Source: Variovorax sp. SG517 (GTDB lineage Bacteria > Pseudomonadota > Gammaproteobacteria > Burkholderiales > Burkholderiaceae_C). From it: 64,000 nucleotides of DNA. The notes beneath the pieces were generated by a model that was given only the letters and a program-made list of their open reading frames with translations, was not told where the DNA came from and made no database searches. Positions 19,676-27,578 of this stretch are shown here, piece by piece. The position numbers and the translations under genes are program-made. The stretch's first letter is position 1. Each line of letters begins with the position of its first letter. Location: the NCBI RefSeq assembly GCF_013376045.1, contig NZ_JABMJG010000005.1:256080-320079 (forward strand), written 5' to 3'.

Positions 19676-20938
19676 TCAGCCGCGCAGAAGCTGCGTCGCC
19701 GTATGGATCAGCAGCCCCACCAGCCCGCCCACCAGCGTGCCGTTGATGCGGATGAACTGCAGGTCGCGCCCGATGTGGCGTTCGAGCTCGACCGTCATCT
19801 CCTGCGCGTTCCACTCGCCCACGCGCTCCTCGATGTAGCGGCGGATGTCCTCGCGGTAGCGCTCGATGGCCAGCGGCGCGGCGGCCTCGATCTGCTCGTT
19901 GATCCAGCGGCGGATGGCCTCGTCGCCCTGCAGCCGCGCGCCCAGCGCGCCCGCCATCGAAGCGATGCGCCGGCGGATGGTCGAGTCGCCGCGGCCCAGG
20001 TCGTCGTGCAGCCATGCCAGCAGCTCGCCCCACAGCCCGTGCAGGTAGTCGCCCAGCGCGGGGTGCGCCACCAGCTCGGCGCGGATCTGTTCGCCGCGCT
20101 GCTGGAACTCGGGGTCGAGCTTCAGGCGCACCACGAAGTCGTCGACGAAGTGGTCGAAGCGCCTGCGCATCGGATGGTCGGGCTCGGCCGCGAGCTCGCC
20201 GATGGTGCGCGCCACGGCCGCGACGATCTTGCGCGTGGCCAGCTTGGCAGCCACCTGGTCGAGGCCCACGTAGCGCAGCGTCTTGATCTCGCGCGCGATG
20301 GCCTCGGTGATGTGCGCCTGCACCTCCTCGCCTTCGAGCAGGCCGGCCACCTGCTGCAGCACGTCGTCGAGCAGCGCCTGGTGGCGCCCACCGGCGGTGA
20401 GTGCGTCGAGCGCCTGGCCCATCAGGCGCGAGAGGTCGATCTTCGCGAGGCCGGCCGCGACGGCGCGGCCCATGAAGTCGCGCACGCGCTCGTCGTCGAA
20501 GGCCGAGAGCCCGTAGCGCGTGGCGGCCACGCCCCATTCGCCCAGCTTCTCGCCACTGGCCGGCCGCGCCAGCCAGTCGGCGATGCGCCCAGCCGCGTCG
20601 AACTGCCGCAGCTTGCCGAGCACCTGTTCGGTGCTCAGGAAGTTGTCGCAGATGAAGCCCGCGAGCTTGGCGCCGATGCGGTCCTTGTTGCTCGGGATGA
20701 TGGCCGTGTGCGGGATCGGCAGGCCCAGCGGATGGCGGAACAGCGCCACCACCGCGAACCAGTCGGCGATGGCGCCCACCATCGCGGCCTCGGCGAAGGC
20801 CGCCACGTAGCCCCAGGCCGGATGCCGCCCATGCAGCACGCTCGCCACCGCATAGAGCAGCGCGGCGGCGCACAGCAGGCCGAGCGCGACGCGCTTCATG
20901 CGCCGCGATGCGTCGTCGTTGGTGCCGGCTTCAGCCAA
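19676..20938 (-). CDS. DUF445-family membrane protein
   Basis: A 420-residue DUF445 (YheB/YjiN-like) protein: one or two N-terminal membrane helices (about 18-70, including EAAMVGAIADWFAVVALFRHP, of which the AIADWFAVVALFRHP core is the family signature), a long helical cytosolic or periplasmic region, and a final hydrophobic helix (GTLVGGLVGLLIHTATQLL). The function is unknown. The start shown is a TTG overlapping the argE-like stop by 8 bp, which implies coupling; an in-frame ATG at 20899 (MKRVALG) is a real alternative that removes 13 residues. A GCGGAC-TTTC-GTCCGC hairpin at 19629-19644 follows the gene. Confidence 0.85.
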   Translation of the reverse strand: MAEAGTNDDASRRMKRVALGLLCAAALLYAVASVLHGRHPAWGYVAAFAEAAMVGAIADWFAVVALFRHPLGLPIPHTAIIPSNKDRIGAKLAGFICDNFLSTEQVLGKLRQFDAAGRIADWLARPASGEKLGEWGVAATRYGLSAFDDERVRDFMGRAVAAGLAKIDLSRLMGQALDALTAGGRHQALLDDVLQQVAGLLEGEEVQAHITEAIAREIKTLRYVGLDQVAAKLATRKIVAAVARTIGELAAEPDHPMRRRFDHFVDDFVVRLKLDPEFQQRGEQIRAELVAHPALGDYLHGLWGELLAWLHDDLGRGDSTIRRRIASMAGALGARLQGDEAIRRWINEQIEAAAPLAIERYREDIRRYIEERVGEWNAQEMTVELERHIGRDLQFIRINGTLVGGLVGLLIHTATQLLRG

Positions 20939-22097
20939 TGCTCGGCGTGGATGCCAGGCGCTCCATGAACAGCTCGCAGCGCGCGAGCTGTTCGAGGCTC
21001 ACGTACTCGTCGGGCTGGTGCGCCTGCTCGATGCTGCCGGGGCCGCACACCACGGTGGGGATGCCGGCGTTCTTGAAAAGACCCGCTTCGGTGCCGAAGG
21101 CCACCAGCGTGGTGCGCTCTTCGCTCGCCAGGCGCTGGGCCAGCAGCGTGATAGGGTCGTCGGCGGAGCCCAGGAAGCTCGGGATCTCGCAGATGGTCTC
21201 GAAGCTGAAGCCCGCGTCGGGCGCCACCTTCTTCATCGCAGGCTCGAGGCCGCCTGCATAGGCGACCACCTCGGCCTGCATCTTCGCGGCGTCGGCGGTG
21301 GGCAGGTCGCGGAATTCATAGCGGAACTCGGCGTCGCGCGGCACCACGTTGTCGGCGATGCCGCCATGGAACTGGCCCACGCTCGCGGTGCTGAAGGGCA
21401 CGTCGAAGCCTTCGTAGCGCGGCTCGCTGCGCTCGAAGCCCTCGGCCATGTCGCGCACCTTGCCGATCACCCGGGCCGCCATCTCGATGGCATTGACCGA
21501 CTTCGGCGTGAGCGAGGAGTGCGCCTCCTTGCCGCGCACGCAGCACTTGTAGCGGTACACGCCCTTGTGCGCGATGGCGGGCACCATGCTGGTGGGTTCG
21601 CCCACGATGCATGCCAGGGGCTTGATGCCGGCGTCGCGCATGTCGGCGATGAGCTCCTTCACGCCGAAGCAGCCGATCTCTTCCTCGTAGCTGAAGGCGA
21701 AGTGCACCGCGAAGGGGGAGTCGCTCTCAAGGAAGCGCTTCGCGTTCGACAGCGCAATGGCGATGAAGCTCTTCATGTCGGCCGAGCCGCGCCCGTAGAG
21801 GCGCTCGTTCTGGACCACGGCCGAGAGCGGATCGACGCTCCAGTCCTGCCCGTCCCAGGGCACCGTGTCGGTGTGGCCCGAGACGATCACCCCGGCCGGC
21901 TTGCCCTCGCCCAGCGTGGCGAAGAGGTTCGCCTTGGTGCGTTCGGCGTTGTAGGTGATGCGGCTCCTGACGCCCAGGGCCGCGAGGTGGGTCTGGGCGA
22001 AGTCGATCAGTTCGAGGTTGCTGTTGGCGCTGACGGTGTTCATGCGCACCAGCGTCTGGGCCATCAGCAGGCTTTGGGGGGAAAGCGTATGGAGCAT
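20931..22097 (-). CDS. argE: Acetylornithine deacetylase (ArgE)-like M20 peptidase
   Basis: Zinc-dependent deacylase of the ArgE/DapE group, 388 residues. Metal and catalytic motifs are visible: VSGHTDTVPW, GRGSADMKS, the SYEEEIGCFG glutamate pair, and a C-terminal GPGSIEQAHQPDEYV segment holding the last histidine ligand. The latter closely matches true ArgE proteins, so N-acetylornithine is the likeliest substrate, giving ornithine for arginine synthesis. The ATG at 22097 has GGGAG about 11 nt upstream; an ATG three codons earlier is too close to that site. It overlaps the downstream DUF445 gene. Confidence 0.87.
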   Translation of the reverse strand: MLHTLSPQSLLMAQTLVRMNTVSANSNLELIDFAQTHLAALGVRSRITYNAERTKANLFATLGEGKPAGVIVSGHTDTVPWDGQDWSVDPLSAVVQNERLYGRGSADMKSFIAIALSNAKRFLESDSPFAVHFAFSYEEEIGCFGVKELIADMRDAGIKPLACIVGEPTSMVPAIAHKGVYRYKCCVRGKEAHSSLTPKSVNAIEMAARVIGKVRDMAEGFERSEPRYEGFDVPFSTASVGQFHGGIADNVVPRDAEFRYEFRDLPTADAAKMQAEVVAYAGGLEPAMKKVAPDAGFSFETICEIPSFLGSADDPITLLAQRLASEERTTLVAFGTEAGLFKNAGIPTVVCGPGSIEQAHQPDEYVSLEQLARCELFMERLASTPSIG

Positions 22098-22202
22098 GCA
22101 ACACATTCTCCCGGAAGTCGGCGCCGCGCGTGCATGGATGTCCAAGCCGTCACGCGAAACGGGTACCCTGCGCCTCTTCATTCCGGACGGAGAACCTCGA
22201 CC

Positions 22203-23399
22203 ATGCGCACCTCTCTTCAGATCGCCCTGACCGCCACCGCAGCCCTTGCACTGGCAGCCTGCAGCAGCACCGGACCTTCCGGCGGCAACAAGCTGCTGAC
22301 GCTGGACGGCAACCCGCCGCTGGTCATTGCCCATCGTGGTGCATCGGGCTATCTGCCGGAAGAAACGCTCGAGGCCTACACGCGCGCCATCGAACTCGGC
22401 GCCGACGTGATCGAGATGGACCTGATCTCCACCAAGGACGGCGTGCTCATCGCCCGCCACGACCCCAACCTCGCCATCAGCACCGACGTGGCCAAGCACC
22501 CCCGCTTCGCCTCGCGCAAGAAGACCATCAAGGTCGACGGCGAAACCCAGACCGGCTGGTTCAGCAACGACTTCACGCTGGCTGAAATCAAGACCCTGGG
22601 CGCCATCTCCACCGACGCCGAGCGCCCGCAGGAATTCAACGGCAAGTACAAGGTGCCGACCTTCCAGGAGATCATCGACTTCGCCAAGGCCAAGTCGAAG
22701 GAAACCGGCCGCACCATCGCCATCTACCCCGAGACCAAGAACCCGACCTACTTCCGCGAACTGGGCCTGCCGCTGGAAGACAAGGTCGTCGCCGCCATCA
22801 ACGTGGCCGGCTGGAACAGCAAGACCGCGCCCATCTACGTGCAGTCCTTCGAGCCGGGCAGCCTCAAGTACATGAAGAGCAAGGGCCTGAACACCAGGCT
22901 CATCCAGCTCATCGACGGCGACAGCGTCGACCTGAAGACCGGCGCCGTGACCTTCGCCGTGCCCAGCGACCGCCCCTACGACTGGACCAAGGCCGGCGAC
23001 AAGCGCAACTTCGACGCCATGGTCACGCCCGCGGGGCTGGCCGAGATCAAGGCCTACGCCGACGGCATCGGCCCCTGGAAGCGCTACATCGTGAGCATCA
23101 AGGGCACCATCGGCGCGGACGGCAAGCCGGTGGACGTCAACAAGGACGGCAAGATCAACGACGCCGACGCCACCTCCATGGCGCCCACCTCGCTGATCGC
23201 CGACGCGCACAAGGCCGGCCTGTTCGTGCACCCCTTCACCTTCCGCAACGAGTCGCGCCGCCTGGCCTCCGACTACAACAAGGACGGCAAGAACGAATAC
23301 GGCGTGTACTACAAGCTCGGCGTGGACGGCGTGTTCACCGACTTCACCGACACCGCGCTGGCCGCGCGCGCCGACTACCTGAAGAGCATCGGCCGCTGA
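22203..23399 (+). CDS. glpQ: Glycerophosphodiester phosphodiesterase (GlpQ type), lipoprotein
   Basis: Hydrolyses glycerophosphodiesters to glycerol-3-phosphate and an alcohol; 398 residues. The signal peptide ends in a LAACSS lipobox (cysteine near 20), placing it in the envelope. The GDPD signature is present: IAHRGASGYLPEETLEAY with the HD pair, EMDLISTKDGVLIARHD and the late FTDFTD. Two EF-hand-like loops (DVNKDGKINDAD near 320 and DYNKDGKNEYG near 360) suggest calcium binding beyond the active site. The ATG at 22203 is preceded by a GGAG. It is divergent from argE over 105 bp. Confidence 0.92.
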   Translation: MRTSLQIALTATAALALAACSSTGPSGGNKLLTLDGNPPLVIAHRGASGYLPEETLEAYTRAIELGADVIEMDLISTKDGVLIARHDPNLAISTDVAKHPRFASRKKTIKVDGETQTGWFSNDFTLAEIKTLGAISTDAERPQEFNGKYKVPTFQEIIDFAKAKSKETGRTIAIYPETKNPTYFRELGLPLEDKVVAAINVAGWNSKTAPIYVQSFEPGSLKYMKSKGLNTRLIQLIDGDSVDLKTGAVTFAVPSDRPYDWTKAGDKRNFDAMVTPAGLAEIKAYADGIGPWKRYIVSIKGTIGADGKPVDVNKDGKINDADATSMAPTSLIADAHKAGLFVHPFTFRNESRRLASDYNKDGKNEYGVYYKLGVDGVFTDFTDTALAARADYLKSIGR

Positions 23400-23422
23400 C
23401 CGGCCCGGGTTATCGTCCGCGC

Positions 23423-23923
23423 ATGACCACCGACGACCTCTCCCCGCGCGACCTCGAACTGCTTCGCATGGCCATCCGGCTTTCGGACGAATCGAAGGCG
23501 CGCGGGCGCCATCCCTTCGCCGCGCTGGTGGCGAACGAGCACGGCGAGGTCGTCGTCACCGCGGGCAACAACTCGATGCCGCCCGAGGGCGACCCCACGC
23601 AGCACGCCGAGCTGGTGGCCGCCGCGCAGGCCGCGAAGCTCCTCAGCCCCGAGCAGCTCGCGCGCTGCACGCTCTTCACCAGCGCCGAGCCCTGCTGCAT
23701 GTGCGCGGGCGCGATCTATTGGACCAACATCGGGCGCGTGGTCTACGCGCTTTCCGAACACGCGCTGCTGGGCCTGACGGGTGACCATCCCGAGAACCCG
23801 ACCTTTTCGCTTCCCTGCCGCGAAGTCTTCGCGCGCGGGCAGCGGCGCGTCGAGGTGGTGGGGCCGCTGCTCGAGCAGGAAGCCGCGGCGCCGCACGTGG
23901 GTTTCTGGACCGGCGCGCACTGA
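23423..23923 (+). CDS. Nucleoside/nucleobase deaminase (CDA superfamily)
   Basis: Zinc-dependent deaminase of 166 residues. Zinc ligands and catalytic glutamate are in HAE (H61, E63) and PCCMC (C91, C94), the CMP/dCMP-guanine deaminase pattern. The size and WTNIGRVVYALSEHAL segment fit a guanine deaminase or general nucleoside deaminase better than TadA. It lies 24 bp after glpQ and may be co-transcribed with it. A GCAGCC-N5-GGCTGC hairpin (23944-23960) lies 20 bp past the stop. The substrate is not determined. Confidence 0.88.
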   Translation: MTTDDLSPRDLELLRMAIRLSDESKARGRHPFAALVANEHGEVVVTAGNNSMPPEGDPTQHAELVAAAQAAKLLSPEQLARCTLFTSAEPCCMCAGAIYWTNIGRVVYALSEHALLGLTGDHPENPTFSLPCREVFARGQRRVEVVGPLLEQEAAAPHVGFWTGAH

Positions 23924-24026
23924 GGAACCGAGAAAGGGCCCCTGCAGCCACTCGGGCTGCGTGCTTTCTGGAGTGCCTCTCGGGGCCAGAGTGGATAGAC
24001 TGGCGTTTTGAGACGGTCCATCCCCC

Positions 24027-25229
24027 ATGAAACTCATCGACTCGATCGTCACGCAGGCGGCAGGCATCGCCGCCGTCCGACGTGACCTCCACGCACACCC
24101 CGAACTCTGCTTCGAAGAAGTCCGCACCGCCGACGTGGTGGCAGGCAAGCTCACCGAATGGGGCATCCCCATCCACCGCGGCCTGGGCACCACCGGCGTG
24201 GTGGGCATCGTCAAGAACGGCTCCAGCAACCGCGCCGTCGGCCTGCGCGCCGACATGGACGCGCTGCCCGTCACCGAGCTCAACACCTTCGCCCATGCCA
24301 GCAAGCACCACGGCAAGATGCACGCCTGCGGCCACGACGGCCACACGGCCATGCTGCTGGCGGCGGCACAGCACCTCGCGAAGCACCGCAACTTCGACGG
24401 CACCGTCTACCTGATCTTCCAGCCCGCCGAAGAGGGCGGCGGCGGCGCCCGCGAAATGATCAAGGAAGGGCTCTTCGAGAAATTCCCGATGGATGCCGTC
24501 TTCGGCATGCACAACTGGCCCGGCATGAAGGCCGGCCAGTTCGCGGTGAGCCCCGGCCCGGTGATGGCCTCGGGCAACAAGTTCTTCGTCAACGTGGTGG
24601 GCAAGGGCGGCCACGCGGCGCTGCCGCAGACCGGCATCGACCCGGTGCCGATCGCCTGCGAGATCGTGCAGGCCTTCCAGACCATCCTCACGCGCAAGAT
24701 GAAGCCGACCGATTCGGCCGTCATCTCCGTCACCACCATCCACGCGGGTGAAGCCAACAACGTGATTCCCGACAACTGCGAGCTGTCGGGCACGGTGCGC
24801 ACCTTCTCCATCGAGGTTCTCGACATGATCGAGGCGCGCATGAAGCAGATCTGCGACCACATCTGCGCCGCGCACGACGCCACCTGCGAGTTCCGCTTCG
24901 AGCGCTACTACCCGCCCACCATCAACACCGAGGCCGAGGCCGACTTCGCCCGCCGCGTGATGGCCGGGGTCGTGGGTCCCGAGAACGTGCTGAAGCAGGA
25001 GGCCGCCATGACCTCGGAAGACTTCGCCTTCATGCTGCAGGCCAAGCCCGGCGCCTATGCCTTCATCGGCAACGGCGACGGCGCGCACCGCGACGTGCAC
25101 CATGGCGAGGGCCCGTGCACGCTGCACAACGCGAGCTACGACTTCAACGACGACCTGATCCCGCTGGGCGCGACCTGCTGGGTGCAGATCGCTGAGCAGT
25201 TCCTCAAGCCCGGCGGCAGCGCTGTCTGA
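24027..25229 (+). CDS. M20D amidohydrolase (hippurate hydrolase/IAA-amino acid hydrolase type)
   Basis: A 400-residue metal-dependent amidohydrolase that releases carboxylates from N-acyl amino acids. M20D motifs are clear: LRADMDALPV, HACGHDGHTAM (metal cysteine and histidine), FQPAEEGGGGAREM and the late EAAMTSEDFAFM. It begins at an ATG 103 bp after the deaminase and is followed after 50 bp by an M14-like peptidase, probably in one transcript. Together these suggest scavenging of acylated amino acids or peptides. The exact acyl group is unknown. Confidence 0.92.
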   Translation: MKLIDSIVTQAAGIAAVRRDLHAHPELCFEEVRTADVVAGKLTEWGIPIHRGLGTTGVVGIVKNGSSNRAVGLRADMDALPVTELNTFAHASKHHGKMHACGHDGHTAMLLAAAQHLAKHRNFDGTVYLIFQPAEEGGGGAREMIKEGLFEKFPMDAVFGMHNWPGMKAGQFAVSPGPVMASGNKFFVNVVGKGGHAALPQTGIDPVPIACEIVQAFQTILTRKMKPTDSAVISVTTIHAGEANNVIPDNCELSGTVRTFSIEVLDMIEARMKQICDHICAAHDATCEFRFERYYPPTINTEAEADFARRVMAGVVGPENVLKQEAAMTSEDFAFMLQAKPGAYAFIGNGDGAHRDVHHGEGPCTLHNASYDFNDDLIPLGATCWVQIAEQFLKPGGSAV

Positions 25230-25279
25230 TCGCCGTCGCCTGATTCAGGCCTGATCCACCGAGAGAGGTCCCGCGCCAC

Positions 25280-26374
25280 ATGATCGGAATCGCCGAAGCC
25301 TTTTCGCCGCGCTATTCGCAGGCGCGCCAGAAATTCCTGCAGGGCTGCGTGAGCGCCGGCCTCACGGTCGAGCCGCATGCGCACCCGCTCAAGGGGCGCG
25401 AGGGCGAGGAGCTCTCGATGGACGTGGCGCTCGACGGCGCACCCGACGCGCAGAACCTGCTGGTCGTCAGCAGCGCCTGCCACGGCGTCGAAGGCCACTG
25501 CGGCAGCGGCGTGCAGGTGTTCGCGCTGCACGACGCCGAGTGGCGCGAGAAGGCGAAGGCGCAGGGCGTGGCGGTGCTTTACGTGCATGCGCTCAACCCG
25601 CACGGCTTCTCGTACGGCCGGCGCGTGACGCACGAGAACGTCGACCTCAACCGCAACTTCATCGACTTCTCGAAGCCGGTGCCGGTCAACGAGGCCTACG
25701 CGAAGCTGCACGAGCTGCTGCTGCCCGACACCTGGCCGCCCACGCCCGAGAACCAGGCGGCCATCGAGAAGTGGATCGGCAAGCACGGCACCACCGCCTA
25801 CCAGGCCGCGGTGACCAGCGGCCAATACCAGTTCGAAGACGGCCTCTTCTACGGCGGCAAGGCGCCGACCTGGAGCAACAGGACCATCCGCGAGGTGCTG
25901 CGCCGCCATGCGGGCCGCGCGAAGCGCATCGCCTGGATCGACCTGCACACCGGGCTGGGCCCGAACGGCCTGGGCGAACGCATCTTCGCGGGCCGCGACG
26001 ACAAGACCGCCTATGCGCGCGCCAACGGATGGTGGGGCACGCCCGCGGCGCCCGTCACCTCCATCTACGACGGTTCGTCGACCTCTGCGCTGCTGCGCGG
26101 GCTGATGTGGGATTCGGTGTACGAGGAGTGCCCGCAGGCCGAGTACACCGGCATCGCGCTCGAATACGGCACGCTGCCCATCCTCGAAGTGACCGGCGCG
26201 CTGCGCGCCGACCACTGGCTGCACAAGCATCCGCAAGCGCCGGCCGACCTGGCCGACGGCATCCGCGCGCGGATGCTGGAGGCGTTCTACACGGACACCG
26301 ACGCCTGGCGCGGGCAGATCGTGAGCCAGGCGCGCCAGGCCATGTTCCAGGCCGTGGACGGCTTGACGAGCTGA
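25280..26374 (+). CDS. M14-like (DUF2817) metallopeptidase
   Basis: A 364-residue protein of the DUF2817 branch of zinc carboxypeptidases. Candidate zinc ligands lie in SACHGVEGHCG (histidine and glutamate, about 70) and in the IDLHTGLGPNG histidine (about 220). The NVDLNRNF segment matches the substrate-binding arginine motif of M14. No signal peptide, so it is cytosolic. It is likely co-transcribed with the upstream amidohydrolase and ends 28 bp from the convergent ABC binding-protein gene. Family members are poorly studied; a peptidase or amidase role is inferred from the fold. Confidence 0.85.
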   Translation: MIGIAEAFSPRYSQARQKFLQGCVSAGLTVEPHAHPLKGREGEELSMDVALDGAPDAQNLLVVSSACHGVEGHCGSGVQVFALHDAEWREKAKAQGVAVLYVHALNPHGFSYGRRVTHENVDLNRNFIDFSKPVPVNEAYAKLHELLLPDTWPPTPENQAAIEKWIGKHGTTAYQAAVTSGQYQFEDGLFYGGKAPTWSNRTIREVLRRHAGRAKRIAWIDLHTGLGPNGLGERIFAGRDDKTAYARANGWWGTPAAPVTSIYDGSSTSALLRGLMWDSVYEECPQAEYTGIALEYGTLPILEVTGALRADHWLHKHPQAPADLADGIRARMLEAFYTDTDAWRGQIVSQARQAMFQAVDGLTS

Positions 26375-26402
26375 CGCCGCGGCCCGGCAGGGCCGAAGAA
26401 GC

Positions 26403-27527
26403 TCAGGTCCTGACGCGGCCGTCGCCCGTCAGCATCGAGAGCTCGACGAACTTCGAGCCCACATGGTTCTTGGCCGAGAACGACACCTCGAAGCCGCCGA
26501 ACTGCTGGCGGTCGATGCTTTCCAGGCCGGCAACGATGCTCTCGCGCGTGGGCTTGCCCGGTGCCTTGCGCAGGCCTTCCACCAGCACCTTCGCGGCCAG
26601 GTAGCCCTCCATGCTCGAGAAGTTGATGCCCATGGTGCCGCCGGCCTTGCGCGCCGCCTCGGCGAACTCGCGCGCCAGCGCGTTGGCCTGGTTGTAGGGC
26701 GAGGGCACCACCTGCGTGATCATCACGCCGGCCGCGTCCTTGCCCAGTTCGTCGGCCAGCGCCTGCGTGCCCACGAACGACAGGTTGAAGAAGGTGCCGC
26801 CGAAGCCGGCCTTGCGCGCCTCGCGGATGAAGGTCGCGCAGGCCTTGTACGCGCCCACCTGCACCACCGCGTCGGGCCGTGCCGCCACGATGCTCTTCAC
26901 CGCCTGCGCCACGTCGGCCGAATTGCGCTCCACAGTGGCCAGCGCGACCGGCTTGAGCTGCTGCTCGGCGAGCGCCAGCGTCACGCCGTCGAGGCCGGCC
27001 TTGCCGTAGGCGTCGTTCTGGTAGAAGACCGCGATCTTCTTCAGGCCCAGGTGGGTGAGCTGCTTGACCATCAGCGCCGTCTCGTCGTTGTACGAGGCGC
27101 GCAGGTGGAACACGTTCTTCTGGAACGGCTCGCGCAGCGACATCGCGCCGGTGAAGGGCGCCACGAAGGGCACCTTGTCCTTCACCGCCAGCGGCAGCGC
27201 GGCCAGGCTGGTCGGGGTGCCGACATAGCCGAACAGGGCGAAGACGTCCTCCTCGATCAGCTTCTGCGTGTTGGCCGCGCAGCGGTCGGGCTCATAGCCG
27301 TCGTCCAGGTTCTTGATGACCACGTTGCGGCGGCCCGGCTGGGCGTTGTACTGGTCCAGGAACAGCTTGGCGCCCTGATTGAACTGGATGCCCAGCTGCG
27401 CCGCCGGCCCGGTGAAAGGCGCCGACTGGCCCAGCACCAGCGGCGTGTCCTGCGCCCGGGCGATGCCGAAGCCGCCCAGCGTGGCGGCCGCACCGGCGGC
27501 CAGGGAAAAACGACGTCGATTCAACAT
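26403..27527 (-). CDS. Branched-chain amino acid-type ABC transporter binding protein
   Basis: Periplasmic binding protein of the Leu/Ile/Val-type (Peripla_BP_6) family, 374 residues. The N-terminus NRRRFSLAAGAAATLGG has a twin-arginine-like motif before a hydrophobic stretch ending ARAQ. The mature start (TPLVLGQSAPFTGPAAQLG) and the DGYEPDRCAANTQKLIEEDVFALFGY segment are typical. No permease or ATPase genes are adjacent, so it is an orphan receptor, common in this group. It is divergent from the molybdopterin oxidoreductase across 51 bp. Ligands of such orphans range from amino acids to aromatic acids. Confidence 0.9.
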   Translation of the reverse strand: MLNRRRFSLAAGAAATLGGFGIARAQDTPLVLGQSAPFTGPAAQLGIQFNQGAKLFLDQYNAQPGRRNVVIKNLDDGYEPDRCAANTQKLIEEDVFALFGYVGTPTSLAALPLAVKDKVPFVAPFTGAMSLREPFQKNVFHLRASYNDETALMVKQLTHLGLKKIAVFYQNDAYGKAGLDGVTLALAEQQLKPVALATVERNSADVAQAVKSIVAARPDAVVQVGAYKACATFIREARKAGFGGTFFNLSFVGTQALADELGKDAAGVMITQVVPSPYNQANALAREFAEAARKAGGTMGINFSSMEGYLAAKVLVEGLRKAPGKPTRESIVAGLESIDRQQFGGFEVSFSAKNHVGSKFVELSMLTGDGRVRT

Positions 27528-27578
27528 GATGAAAACCCACTCCCGCGCTCTGATTCGCGCACAAATTAGACTTGTCCG

